A program made the position numbers and the translations under genes. Positions 1 to 9,000 of a stretch of 20,000 bases of DNA are shown one piece after another (within the stretch, counting starts at the first letter, position 1; the number at the start of each line of letters is the position of its first letter). Origin of the DNA: Symbiodinium natans (taxonomy: Eukaryota; Sar; Dinophyceae; Suessiales; Symbiodiniaceae); contig CAJNDS010002568.1 in the NCBI GenBank assembly GCA_905221605.1, positions 746,413 to 766,412 on the forward strand. Direction: 5' to 3'. Under the pieces are notes generated by a model. That model was not told the DNA's origin, ran no database searches, and saw nothing but the letters and a program-made list of their open reading frames with translations.

Positions 1-76
1 GAAGGATTTCCGGGTACGTTGACCCTTCCAACACCCAACACTAACTCCTTTCTACAATACCCACTGCAGCTCCGCA
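1..76 (-). repeat. 3' terminal direct repeat (LTR-like), left copy, truncated by window
   Basis: Second copy of the terminal repeat. On the minus strand it follows a purine-rich stretch (77-86, read ACAGGGGGAG) and starts TGCGGAGC at position 76. It continues past the window edge. Confidence 0.75.
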
Positions 77-446
77 CTCCCCCTGTCCTAGGATTTCCTA
101 GGACACATTGGAGGTGCAGATCTTTTGGCCAAAAACTGCCATTAAGGCAGCAGCCAGCTGCTTGAAATGCACCATATGGTTTTACGTCATCCAGGACGAA
201 ATTATAGCTCATTGGCTAACCCACTAACCACAGAGAATCTTTTTCCACCATGATCCTCTTATCATTGAAGACTCTTCGGCCTTCTTCACCACAAACCGTG
301 GTCTTCGCTACGCGAAAAACTACTGACTTCTACTATCAGGGATTTCCATACCCTTAATAGTAACCACCACATTGTCAGCACATTGGCTGTTCCAGCGCAC
401 CTGTCTCCAGAAAGAGAAAAACCATCCCTTCATCCATACCATCCAA
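77..446 (-). other. 3' untranslated part of the element, with polypurine-tract-like end
   Basis: This is the stretch between the stop of the second ORF and the left terminal repeat. Apart from the purine-rich run at 77-86 (minus strand) next to the repeat, I see no ORF, tandem repeat or strong hairpin in it. Confidence 0.4.
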
Positions 447-1601
447 TCACTTCTTTTTCCGATTGTTGGCAATTCTGAGGTGAAGTTGCAGCAGAATATA
501 CTCCAGGTCCGAAACTGTAAGAACAGGATCCTGCACGCACCTTTGAATTGAGGATACCAATCCTTCTCTCTTTGCGTCCTCAATCGCTTGGCAAGATTGA
601 CCCAGCTCTGCATTCACAGTGGTAGACGCTGGTGCATCCACATCAGATGGACGATCCTTTTCCTCAGGACCTTGCACCATTACCACCTCTTCCTTTTTGG
701 GACTCTGACTTTTCTCCTTCTTCTTCGTCTTTCCACCGACATTTGACTTTGTGCGCATTTTCGAGGCTTTTTCCCCTGCAGAAACCACCGCATTGGATGA
801 TGATCCACCCCTCTCAATGTTCGCCGGCATCTTCTTCGGCTTTGGAACCAGAAGAGTGTAAGGATCTTCGATAGCTGCAGCTTTCCTCTTCTTTTTGGCC
901 TTTTTCATCTCCTCCTCAACGGCAACCTCCGTCTCCGAAGTCTCAACCACCTCCTTTTCGGCAGGAATATCCTTGCTGGACTCCCTTTCTAGGGACCTCT
1001 TTTTTCCCCTTTTGGGATCTTTCTCTTCTCCCACGTTGGCACGCTCGAACCATATCCTCAGGTCATTGACCCATTCTTCCACCTCCGCGAGCGAAACATC
1101 ATACGACTTCACTACTTCGTGAAGTTCCAGCACGGACAGCATACTAGTGGTCCACGAAACCCATTCTCTATCCATCTGGTCAGTATCTCCATTGAACTTC
1201 AGGAGTTTGAACAGTGGGTCCGCCTCTGCTCGAGCCAAATCTGACTTGCCATCGGACAGAAATGAAATCGCCTCCATCAACAGTTCCGTCATTTTGGTAT
1301 CATCGTCATAAACCATAAAATCCTCCTCACCATCATCGAACTGTTCAGGAGAGATTTCCTTTTCTCCACCTTTTGCACCAGAACTTCTCCTTGGACCATC
1401 CCTTGGGGGCGTCCTTGGAGACCTTGGCCTCTGTTCATCCAGCGGAACACCATGCTCGAAGACACACCTGTCACCATAACGACACTTCCCAGACTGAGCA
1501 AACTGGATGCACCTCACACCAGTTGACCAGTTGCATCGTGCGAGAACGCACACTCCTTCCCAGCGAAGCAGGGTCTCCCCGCCACATAGTATTTGCACCA
1601 A
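447..1601 (-). CDS. Continuation of the CCCH protein in the -1 frame (element ORF2)
   Basis: The open frame has 384 codons if read from a TTG at 1601. The first 29 codons overlap ORF1 and look like its out-of-frame shadow. Meaningful sequence begins at about 1511 with a CCCH finger, C31-C40-C46-H50 (spacing 8-5-3), like the two fingers ending ORF1. Then come a proline/arginine segment (residues 57-73), an acidic and probably helical region with several tryptophans (103-188), lysine-rich segments (for example KKAKKKRK) and a C-terminus ending NRKKK. There is no ATG near the start. The finger spacing (only about nine residues from the last His of ORF1 to the first Cys here) argues for one original polypeptide of roughly 1490 residues, now joined only by a -1 shift near 1515. 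No canonical slippery heptamer is evident in the overlap, so a single-base deletion or sequencing error is as likely as programmed frameshifting. Confidence 0.65.
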   Translation of the reverse strand: MVQILCGGETLLRWEGVCVLARCNWSTGVRCIQFAQSGKCRYGDRCVFEHGVPLDEQRPRSPRTPPRDGPRRSSGAKGGEKEISPEQFDDGEEDFMVYDDDTKMTELLMEAISFLSDGKSDLARAEADPLFKLLKFNGDTDQMDREWVSWTTSMLSVLELHEVVKSYDVSLAEVEEWVNDLRIWFERANVGEEKDPKRGKKRSLERESSKDIPAEKEVVETSETEVAVEEEMKKAKKKRKAAAIEDPYTLLVPKPKKMPANIERGGSSSNAVVSAGEKASKMRTKSNVGGKTKKKEKSQSPKKEEVVMVQGPEEKDRPSDVDAPASTTVNAELGQSCQAIEDAKREGLVSSIQRCVQDPVLTVSDLEYILLQLHLRIANNRKKK

Positions 1602-4600
1602 TACGAATGCAGCACCACATCATCTTCTGAATGGATGAATTTGCAGTCTTCACCAAATTTGCAGCGATCTTTTCCCCTGCTGAACCAATAGCAGAAGCCT
1701 TTCTTCCTCTTCTCCAAGCTCTCCGCCTCGTACCGGTCCATAGGGCGATTCTGCTCTACATGAACATTGCCATGTACCTGAGAACTGCTCCCTTCACCCA
1801 AGGTGCTATCAGTATTTGATGCTTGGAGTACAGCTGGAAAACCTGGCCTTGGTCCTACCACCTTCATGATTGGTTTTCCGCCAGCTCCTGAGCCATGCTG
1901 AGACGATCCAAAAACATTGAACATTTTCAGGAAGGCCTTTCTAGTGCCGATCTTCTGCACCCTTTTGATTGGACGTTTCATTGCTCCAACCTTGCATCCA
2001 GATGCGTTCAAACGACACAACCTCCTATACCCAGCTCTATATCCCTTCTTCCAAAGAGCCATAAGAATTTTAGAGGCAGTAACATTCTCCACCTCTACCT
2101 TTTCCAACGGTCCCTCACTTCCCGGAACAAACCCATCCAACCCATCCATATCTGAAGACCTTTCCATCTTTTTTGACACCACTTCGTCGAGGTAGTCTTC
2201 CGAGATCCAGGGTAAGTTCCTCTTAGAGGAAGGATTGTCACCATTGTTTGGTCCTTCACCAGGATACCCTTTTGTGCTGTCAAAGATCTTACCAGTAGTG
2301 CGGTCCTGCGTAGAGAAATTGGAAGCAACGCGGGAGTACACTGACCACAAGAAAATCCTTGTGTCCGCCAGTCTTGATGACCCACTGGATGTCTCCTCTT
2401 CCGGAGAAACTTCTGGCGCTTTGCCATCCCTTCCAGTGTCACCAATTGTCTCACCTCCAGCATCTTCAATGGGGATAAGGGATTCATTGTTCCCTTGATC
2501 AAGTACCGCAACCTCCGGTCCAAGAACTTCCAGCACCGCTGTCGAAGGATCCACTTCTTCATCAGCATCGTCGTCCATCCTTCTCCAGAGAACCTCCAAT
2601 TGATCAGCGCAAGTCGCCGCCTGAAGGAACTCCATCAACTGGGCCCTCCCGCGCTGCCAGAGAAACTCCAAGAACATCACTGACCCTTGAGCTCCTAGGG
2701 TAAGGACAGGATGAACCAATTTGGCTACCCTCGCCATAAGTTCAATGTGAACTTCCATGCCTGGACTGCGACTCCAATCATAGGCAATTGCCTCCATAGC
2801 AGTTCCAAACTTATCAGTATTTTTGAATTCCCCTTCCAGACCAGGAGATAGCAATGCACCCATCACCGAAAGAGGGTAATTTCCCACCGCCGGCAAGCAC
2901 GGATTGTCATGGAACGACTGATGCAAATCACCATAATATCCTTGATCTCTCCTTTGAAAAAGGAGTGCTCCAGTCCCTAGCTGGGCATTCATTTCATCCA
3001 CTTGAACCATTTCAGCACATATCCTCTGTGCCGTAGCCGCTATTGCTGGCCAGATGGTACGATCGGTCAGACCGCGACGCATAACCCAATCAGTTGTTGG
3101 CGACTGAATCAGCGTTCCTGGATCATACACCATAACCACCATCGCACCATCATCCATTGACTGATCAGCATCGTCCTCCAGTGCCAGGTTCTCATCCTGT
3201 TCGCTTGCACCCTCGGATGACATGCTAATAACCAAATTTCGATCCATCTTATTGGACCCCTTCTGGCAGTCTCTTTGCCCCACAGGCAACTTGCCAACAG
3301 CAACCTTCCAATAAATCCGAGTCAGAAGACCTTTAACCAGCAATTGCTGAGGGTCCTTCTTCACCGGACAAACATCCAATATCTTCGCACCATCACCACG
3401 GAGTTCATTGCTCCCACCTTCTCCTTCTTTTTGGTCAGTCTCCTCGCCAGAAATTTGCACTGCTCCTTCCAGCGCCGTCTCCTGTCCAGCCACTTCTTGC
3501 CCAGGAAGAACTTGAGCGCTTTCAGATACATTCACCTGTCCAGCAACACCTTGCCCAGGTAAAACCTCATCCGTGGAGCCCACCGCCAGCGAACCAACCA
3601 TAACTGAGCCATCCCTTGCTCTTTTTTGAGACTGTTCAGTTCGACGAGAAGGTTGTGGTAGCGAAAAAACTTGTGAAGTCACTTCTTGGCGGGTCTCCCC
3701 CCGCGACGCTTTGTCGCGCCCTTCGCCAAGGTGAACCGATTTTTTCTGCCCGTCATTGGGGCCTGAAGAACCACCCAGCGGAACATTGCCACGAATCGCA
3801 GTTCTCTGTGAATCCCTTTCTTGCAAAAAGATTTCCCTCATGCGTTGCGCGGCATTGGTCTCCTCCTCGCTTGAATCGCTTGAGGAAGCGGCATAAGAGA
3901 CCAAAGCCTCCGCCTGTTCATCATCATCCACCACATCTGCCCACGCTCTGCTGAACCGATACGACAACCCACCACGAGGCTTCAGTTCCAGTGGCTGTGG
4001 CTTTTCCACCACTTCCGCCGGTTGCACTCGTCGTTGTGAACGAGAGCGTGGCACCTGTCGCACCTGTTTTTTATCCAGCAAGGGCCTTCCCCTTCTTACA
4101 GGGTTTGATCTTGACCGATACTTTTTTCTTGGCGGGTTCACCGGCGGCATTCCAACTCCCACCAACTGCAGCTTCTGTACGCACAGCGGAGACCTCTGCG
4201 CAAGCGTCCAAGCGTCACGGTACCTGACCTTATCAAAAAGCTCCCGATAGGAGCCTCTCGGCATTGTTTTTGCACCGGAGCCTTCAGCTTCACGCACCTG
4301 AGTGAGGGTTCGCACCGCCTCTCTTCCAGTTCCCTTGCTCCCAGAAGATTGTTGTACCCGTACAGATGCATCGGAAGGAACTGCTTTTTCCGGTCCTCCC
4401 GGACGATATCGGACACCACCAACCAATTGCAGAATTTTGCATGCTGTCACTTTGTTGATCCCTTTGTCAACCAAGTCTTCCACAAAGATGAACTCTTGCA
4501 AGTCCGACACGTTGGTCACACCAAGTGTAATCATCACCTCACTTACATGAGGGGTATACACCCGGCCCGAAGTCGAAGTCGACGGCTGATACCCATGTTT

Positions 4601-4918
4601 TTGCAACACGCGTAAAACAGTCACCTCCATTTCACGGTCTATACCACCAGTCGCGTCCCAGTTCCTTTTTTCACCAGGCTTTGGCGATACAGAAACAGCA
4701 CGTCCTTCAGCTTCAGCATTGCTAACCATATCCACATTGGGATTCATACCCACATTGGGGTCTTCTGCAACCAAGGCTTCTTCCAGATGTTCTTCAGCGC
4801 CAGGCATCACCTCTTCCAGCACCGCCCTTTCACCCAGAGACTCAGCTGCACCATTTCCAGCTCCACCATTCTGTCCACCATCCGAGGAAGGTTGGAGCCA
4901 TCGCTTGGGAGAAGGCAT
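1514..4918 (-). CDS. Large protein with two C-terminal CCCH zinc fingers (element ORF1)
   Basis: The ORF has 1134 codons from ATG at 4918 (MPSPKRWLQP) to TGA at 1514-1516. Residues 98-168 look like a compact alpha-helical domain ending FVEDLVDKGINK. Residues 263-298 are strongly basic (RKKYRSR, RRGRP, RSRSQRR), suggesting nucleic-acid binding or nuclear targeting. Serine/acid-rich disorder follows, with an imperfect internal repeat (VLPGQGVAGQ / VLPGQEVAGQ). A hydrophobic, tryptophan-containing region is the best candidate for a second folded domain. The C-terminus has two CCCH fingers: C1076-C1086-C1092-H1096 (spacing 9-5-3) and C1108-C1117-C1123-H1127 (8-5-3). CCCH fingers typically bind RNA. 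Its position inside an LTR-flanked unit suggests a gag-like or RNA-packaging role, which is inference. I see no catalytic motif. It overlaps the next ORF by 88 bases; a third CCCH finger lies just past the stop in the other frame, so the stop is probably bypassed by frameshifting or reflects a missing base. Confidence 0.75.
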   Translation of the reverse strand: MPSPKRWLQPSSDGGQNGGAGNGAAESLGERAVLEEVMPGAEEHLEEALVAEDPNVGMNPNVDMVSNAEAEGRAVSVSPKPGEKRNWDATGGIDREMEVTVLRVLQKHGYQPSTSTSGRVYTPHVSEVMITLGVTNVSDLQEFIFVEDLVDKGINKVTACKILQLVGGVRYRPGGPEKAVPSDASVRVQQSSGSKGTGREAVRTLTQVREAEGSGAKTMPRGSYRELFDKVRYRDAWTLAQRSPLCVQKLQLVGVGMPPVNPPRKKYRSRSNPVRRGRPLLDKKQVRQVPRSRSQRRVQPAEVVEKPQPLELKPRGGLSYRFSRAWADVVDDDEQAEALVSYAASSSDSSEEETNAAQRMREIFLQERDSQRTAIRGNVPLGGSSGPNDGQKKSVHLGEGRDKASRGETRQEVTSQVFSLPQPSRRTEQSQKRARDGSVMVGSLAVGSTDEVLPGQGVAGQVNVSESAQVLPGQEVAGQETALEGAVQISGEETDQKEGEGGSNELRGDGAKILDVCPVKKDPQQLLVKGLLTRIYWKVAVGKLPVGQRDCQKGSNKMDRNLVISMSSEGASEQDENLALEDDADQSMDDGAMVVMVYDPGTLIQSPTTDWVMRRGLTDRTIWPAIAATAQRICAEMVQVDEMNAQLGTGALLFQRRDQGYYGDLHQSFHDNPCLPAVGNYPLSVMGALLSPGLEGEFKNTDKFGTAMEAIAYDWSRSPGMEVHIELMARVAKLVHPVLTLGAQGSVMFLEFLWQRGRAQLMEFLQAATCADQLEVLWRRMDDDADEEVDPSTAVLEVLGPEVAVLDQGNNESLIPIEDAGGETIGDTGRDGKAPEVSPEEETSSGSSRLADTRIFLWSVYSRVASNFSTQDRTTGKIFDSTKGYPGEGPNNGDNPSSKRNLPWISEDYLDEVVSKKMERSSDMDGLDGFVPGSEGPLEKVEVENVTASKILMALWKKGYRAGYRRLCRLNASGCKVGAMKRPIKRVQKIGTRKAFLKMFNVFGSSQHGSGAGGKPIMKVVGPRPGFPAVLQASNTDSTLGEGSSSQVHGNVHVEQNRPMDRYEAESLEKRKKGFCYWFSRGKDRCKFGEDCKFIHSEDDVVLHSYWCKYYVAGRPCFAGKECAFSHDATGQLV

Positions 4919-5196
4919 TGCTTCTTGATCCCAAAGATCTTAAGACAACACTCAACCGCAGGGAACCTAATTTGGGCTCATAACCTACGGGGGCAACCGA
5001 AAGGGAACAGGGAAAGAAACCAACCCTCAACAGTCGCCTACATGGATTTCCCAGATCGAACCAGAAACAAGAACACCCACCCCTAAGGAGACAGGATAAG
5101 GGAGAAGGGACGGGACTACTCCAACCCGTTAAACCCAACCCCAGGCGTACGTACTTTTTCAACAAAAGCTGACGGCTCTTGGCCATCTTGAGCCAA
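4919..5196 (-). other. Element leader between terminal repeat and ORF1
   Basis: On the minus strand this starts with TTGGCTCAAG (about 5187-5196), immediately followed by an ATG. That ATG opens a short frame, MAKSRQLLLKKYV..., which overlaps the start of ORF1 in another frame. The ten bases equal the 3' end of the dinoflagellate spliced leader as I remember it, but they also form one arm of a small CTTGGC/GCCAAG hairpin, so the match may be chance. I found no convincing tRNA primer-binding site. Confidence 0.35.
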
Positions 5197-5272
5197 GAAC
5201 GATTTCCGGGTACGTTGACCCTTCCAACACCCAACACTAACTCCTTTCTACAATACCCACTGCAGCTCCGCA
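5197..5272 (-). repeat. 5' terminal direct repeat (LTR-like), right copy
   Basis: It matches 1-76 at 75 of 76 positions, the single difference being 5197-5200 gaac against 1-4 gaag. On the minus strand it starts TGCGGAGCTG directly next to the telomere-like array, so the junction at 5272/5273 is the element boundary. Its inner limit is unknown because the other copy is cut by the window edge. Confidence 0.75.
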
Positions 5273-5381
5273 TAGGGTTTAGGGTTTAGGGTTTAGGGTT
5301 TAGGGTTGAGGGTTGAGGGTTTAGGGTTTAGGGTTTAGGGTTTAGGGTTTAGGGTTTAGGGTTTAGGGTTTAGGGTTTAGG
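5273..5381 (+). repeat. Telomere-like array (TTTAGGG)n
   Basis: About 15 heptamers with two TTGAGGG variants. It directly borders the TG end of the LTR-like repeat at 5272, so the element probably inserted into or beside an array of this kind. Confidence 0.95.
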
Positions 5382-5703
5382 TCAGGATTTAATCGGGACT
5401 CTATTGCCCAGCTTTCAGTGGGCAACAAAAAGTCAGGATCCAGGGTCAAGGGCATCATCCTGCACTTGAGGGCTGAGGTTAGGGGCTAGGTTTGGTTGAG
5501 AGCTTAGGATTTAAGATTTGGGGCTTTGGATTTCGGGTCCAGGGCTTGTGTCTTGGGAGTTGAGGGGTTGGAGATTTGTTGGTGTAAGGTAGTAAGGTTT
5601 GTAGGAGGCTCGGGGCATTCTAGGGCTTAATAAGGGGTTAGGGTTTGGGGTTTGAGGTTTACGGGATAGAGCTAAGGGCTTCTTGCGGATTGTGTGGAAT
5701 GGC
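5382..5703. other. Degenerate telomere-like DNA; possible terminal exon on the minus strand
   Basis: Most of this is GGGTTTAG-like decay. On the minus strand, AG followed by G near 5460 opens a frame beginning GATGATGCCC. It reads PLTLDPDFLLPTESWAIESR and runs into the CCCTAAA array, which supplies a TAA. The entry phase (2) does not match the donor phase (1) of the last exon pair, so I do not include it in the gene model. Confidence 0.25.
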
Positions 5704-6052
5704 CTCCACTGCTGCCGCCACTGCTGGTGCCGCTGCTAGTGAACCTTGCGCATGTATGGCTAGACCCAAGAGTAACCTAGGAATAACCTAGGAATAAGCA
5801 GGGTATCCTTTTGGGTTTAAAAGGGGCTTCTACGGACCAAAAGGGAACCTAGATCCCACCCTGGGTCCTGTTACTTCGTAAGTATCTTGACTGCCCATTT
5901 CTTCCACAGTTGTGTTCGCACAGGACATTGTGGTCACGATGCGGTTCAGGGAGCACCGAGGCCCTAAGCACCCTGCGCCCGAACCAAAGGAATGCGCCGA
6001 CTGCTGCCTGGGTACAGACTGGATGCCGAGCCGGCGACAGTCGAAGCAGAGC
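5704..6052 (-). CDS. Exon pair 8, most diverged (alpha 6016-6052, beta 5704-5744)
   Basis: Alpha reads SASTVAGSASS (Val for Phe, with synonymous TCG and AGT). Beta reads FTSSGTSSGGSSG and ends at a GC donor (GTGGAG|GCCATT). Internal intron 271 nt. Its divergence and position suggest an old edge copy. The donor implies at least one further exon towards or beyond the left edge. Confidence 0.7.
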
Positions 6053-9000
6053 CTGTCCAAATGGCACTCTGCTGAGACTGAGCAGCCAGAAAGGCCTAAA
6101 TGACCCAACACCAGTTTAGGGTGAGGGTATGCTATTTGTTTTGGGACGGAAAAAAATTGCCACAGGCAAGATGCAATGATTTCCGGCGGGCGTAAAGGAC
6201 CACAACGAGGGCGGAATGCATGGGCTAGGGTTTCGGGTAGTGAGGTTTGATTCGGGTCTGCAGACGTCAGGGTTAGATCTCACAGGGCTCAGTGCAGAAA
6301 CCTCCGCTGCTGCCGCTGCTGGTAGTGCCACTGCTGCTGAACCTTGGCTGCGATGCACGGGCAGGTACTGTTGCTGCATTGCTCAATCGATGCGCCATAT
6401 CTGCTTCTTCGTACTCTGCCGCTGCCAAGCAAGCTTGCGTTCACCATGCGTTTCAGGGCGAAGCAGCAAAGACCCAAAGAAGAGCTGAATGCTGCAAGGG
6501 TACAGGCTGGATGCTGCCCCTAAGCCGGCAAATGTCGAAGCAGCACCTGTCGTGTAGACCTAAATAACCCAACACCAGCTTAGGGTGATATGCTTTGGTG
6601 CAGGGTTCCTGCTTCAGGGTTCGGGGCCTGCTTTCCAGCCGCAATGATTTCCTGCGAGCCTGGGTTTAGGGTTTAGGGATTAGGGTTTAGGGTTTAGGGA
6701 TTCGGGATTCGTGAGAGTTCAGTGCACACAAACCTCCGCTGGTGCCGCTGCTGCTGGTGCCGCTGCTGCTGAACCTTGGCTGCCATAATTTATGCATGGC
6801 AAGTCCGTTAGAGGTACCGTTGCTGCATTTCTTCCTTCCACATGCCTTTTTCTGGGCAAACAGTCAATACCTAAACAAAAGCCGCATGTTGCCCGGGTAC
6901 AGGCTGGATGCTGAGCCCGCGAATGTCGAAGCAGCACCTGTCGTGTAGGCCTAAATAACCCAACAGACAACAACAGTTTAGGGTGATATGGTTTGGTGAG
7001 GGGTTCCTGCTTCAGGGTTCCCTGCTTTCCAGCCGCAATGATTTCCTGCGAGCCAAGCACTGCAGATTCAGTGCACCAAACCTCCGCTGGTGCCGCTGCT
7101 ACTGGTGCCGCTGCTGCTGAACCTTGGCTGCCATAATTTATGCATGGCAAGTCCGTTGGAGGTACCGTTGCTGCCTTTCTTCGTGCACCATAAAACCTGA
7201 AGAAGAGCCGCATGCTGCCCGGGTACAGGCTGGATGCTGAGCCGGCAAATGTCGAAGCAGCACCTGTCGTGTAGGCTTAAACAACCCAACACCAGTTCAG
7301 GGTGAAATGGTTTGCTCCTTGAGGGTTCGGGGCCTGCTTTCCAGCCGCAATGATTTCCTGCGAGCCTAGCACTGCAAATGAGTATCGTGAGGGTTCAGTG
7401 CACAAACCTCCGCTGGTGCCGCTGCTGCTGGTGCCGCTGCTGCTGAACCTTGGCTGCCATAATTTATGCATGGCAAGTCCGTTGGAGGTACCCGTTGCTG
7501 CATTTCTTCCTTCCACATGCCGTTTTCTGGGCAAACAGTCAATACCTAAACAAGAGCCGCATGCTGCCCGGGTACAGGCTGGATGCTGAGCCGGCGAAAG
7601 TCGAAGCAGCACCTGTCGTGTAGGCCTAAATAACCCGACACCCGCTAAGGCCGCTAAGGGTGATAGCCGCAATGATTTCCTTCTAGCCTAGCACTGCAAA
7701 TGAGCTTCTGAGTATCGCGAAGGTTCAACGCAGGAGCCTCCGCTGGTGCCGCTGCCAGTGCCGCTGCTGCTGAACCTTGGCTGCCATAAAGATGCACGGC
7801 AAGTCCGTTGGAGGTACCGTTGCTGCCTTTCTTCCCTAGCCGCCTCCTGGACTTATTGGCTTTTAAACGATGATAACGTGAGTTTAAGCAGTTCCATGCC
7901 CCGATTGCCCCTGACAAGCCCTCCAGAAGCAGTCAAAGCTTTGTGATTTGATTTAGTTGAACTCGGTCACGCAACAGTTAAATGTAGTCAAGATGGTTGT
8001 AAAAAACACAACGAAGTTGTGTCGAGTCATGTTTTCGTCTGTTTCTGGTAGGTTTGTGGGCATGAGGCGAATTTTGCTAGCATGTTGGCTCAATTTTGCA
8101 CAGAGGCCTACATCGGGCCATGGCTGTTTGAAAACAGCCTACAGCTTCTCAGCAAAGGTTTTCTGCTCCAAGTGAACAGCGCTGCCCAACTTCAGTGCCT
8201 TGCGTTAGCAGCAGCACAAAGTCGCTGCTAGGCTTGGTGGTGAAAGACACAAGCTTGGGGGTTTTAGGAGAAAGAAGGGGACACCCTAAAAAAAGACACC
8301 CCAAATACTAGGATTCCCTTGATAATAAGGAGCCCCAATAAGGTACCTCGAATTTCGGAAACCCCCCAAGTTTCGGTCTTAGACCGAGACTTCAGGCCAG
8401 CATGGGCTCTTCAAGAGGGAAGCCTGGTCAGGTTAGCAGTAAAACCCTAAACCCTAAACCCTAAACCCTAAACCCTAAACCCTAAACCCTAAACCCTAAA
8501 CCCTAAACCCTAAACCCTAAACCCTTTCAAAGAAATTGCCGAGACGAAAAGGGTAGCGAAAAAGCAGCCTCGAAAAGTCAGAAGGAGCTATACAGAGGTA
8601 GGCGGACTTCTATCATAACCGGTTTTGAAGAAGTATAAATATATCGTAAATCCAGGGGCCATCTAAAGTTCTAAAGAGGTGACCATGCGGTTCAGGTGAA
8701 CCAGCACATGAAGAAGAGCCGAATGCTGCCAGTGTACAGGCTGGATGCTGAGCCCGCGAATGTCGAAGCAGAACCTACCGTCCAGGCATATATCAACCCT
8801 AGTTTAGGGTGCTATGGTTCGGAGTGAAGGGATGTTGCCTCAAGGGTCAGGGCTGCAGAAGGTTGTCCAGCCGCAATGTCCTGCTAGCCTAGCACTTCAA
8901 GTGAGTATCGTGAGGGCTCAGTGCACCAAACCTCCGCTGGTGCCGCTGCTGGTGCCGCTGCTGCTGAACCTTGGCTGCCATAATTAATGCATGGCCAGTC

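Larger units (their letters stand above)
1..5272 (-). mobile_element. LTR-retrotransposon-like element, no pol visible, left end runs off the window
   Basis: Seen: positions 5-76 and 5201-5272 are an identical 72-bp direct repeat; 1-4 versus 5197-5200 adds three more matches out of four, so the repeat reaches the window edge and may be longer. On the minus strand both copies begin TGCGGAGC. The 3' copy is immediately preceded (minus strand) by ACAGGGGGAG, which resembles a polypurine tract, as expected beside a 3' LTR. Between the repeats lie two long same-strand ORFs with CCCH zinc fingers. The outer end of the right copy abuts a TTTAGGG array. Known: LTRs usually begin TG and follow a polypurine tract. 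Not seen: a primer-binding site, the CA end of the LTR, a target-site duplication, or any reverse transcriptase, integrase or protease motif. It is therefore either a non-autonomous element or a host-like gene flanked by repeats. Confidence 0.6.

Noticed and set aside
1514-1601. Programmed -1 frameshift with a slippery heptamer
   Set aside because: The geometry is right for a -1 shift, but I find no canonical X XXY YYZ site in the overlap. A lost base is at least as likely.
5020-5075. tRNA-like GGTTCGATC in the leader as a primer-binding site or tRNA fragment
   Set aside because: The flanking bases do not form a T-arm stem, and the orientation is that of a tRNA, not of its complement.
4842-5273. 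143-codon minus-strand ORF across the leader and terminal repeat as a gene
   Set aside because: It begins in the terminal repeat, overlaps ORF1 in another frame and has low-complexity Leu/Ser/Gly composition.
5273-5381. A true chromosome end
   Set aside because: The array is interstitial, with sequence on both sides, and arrays of both orientations recur throughout the window.
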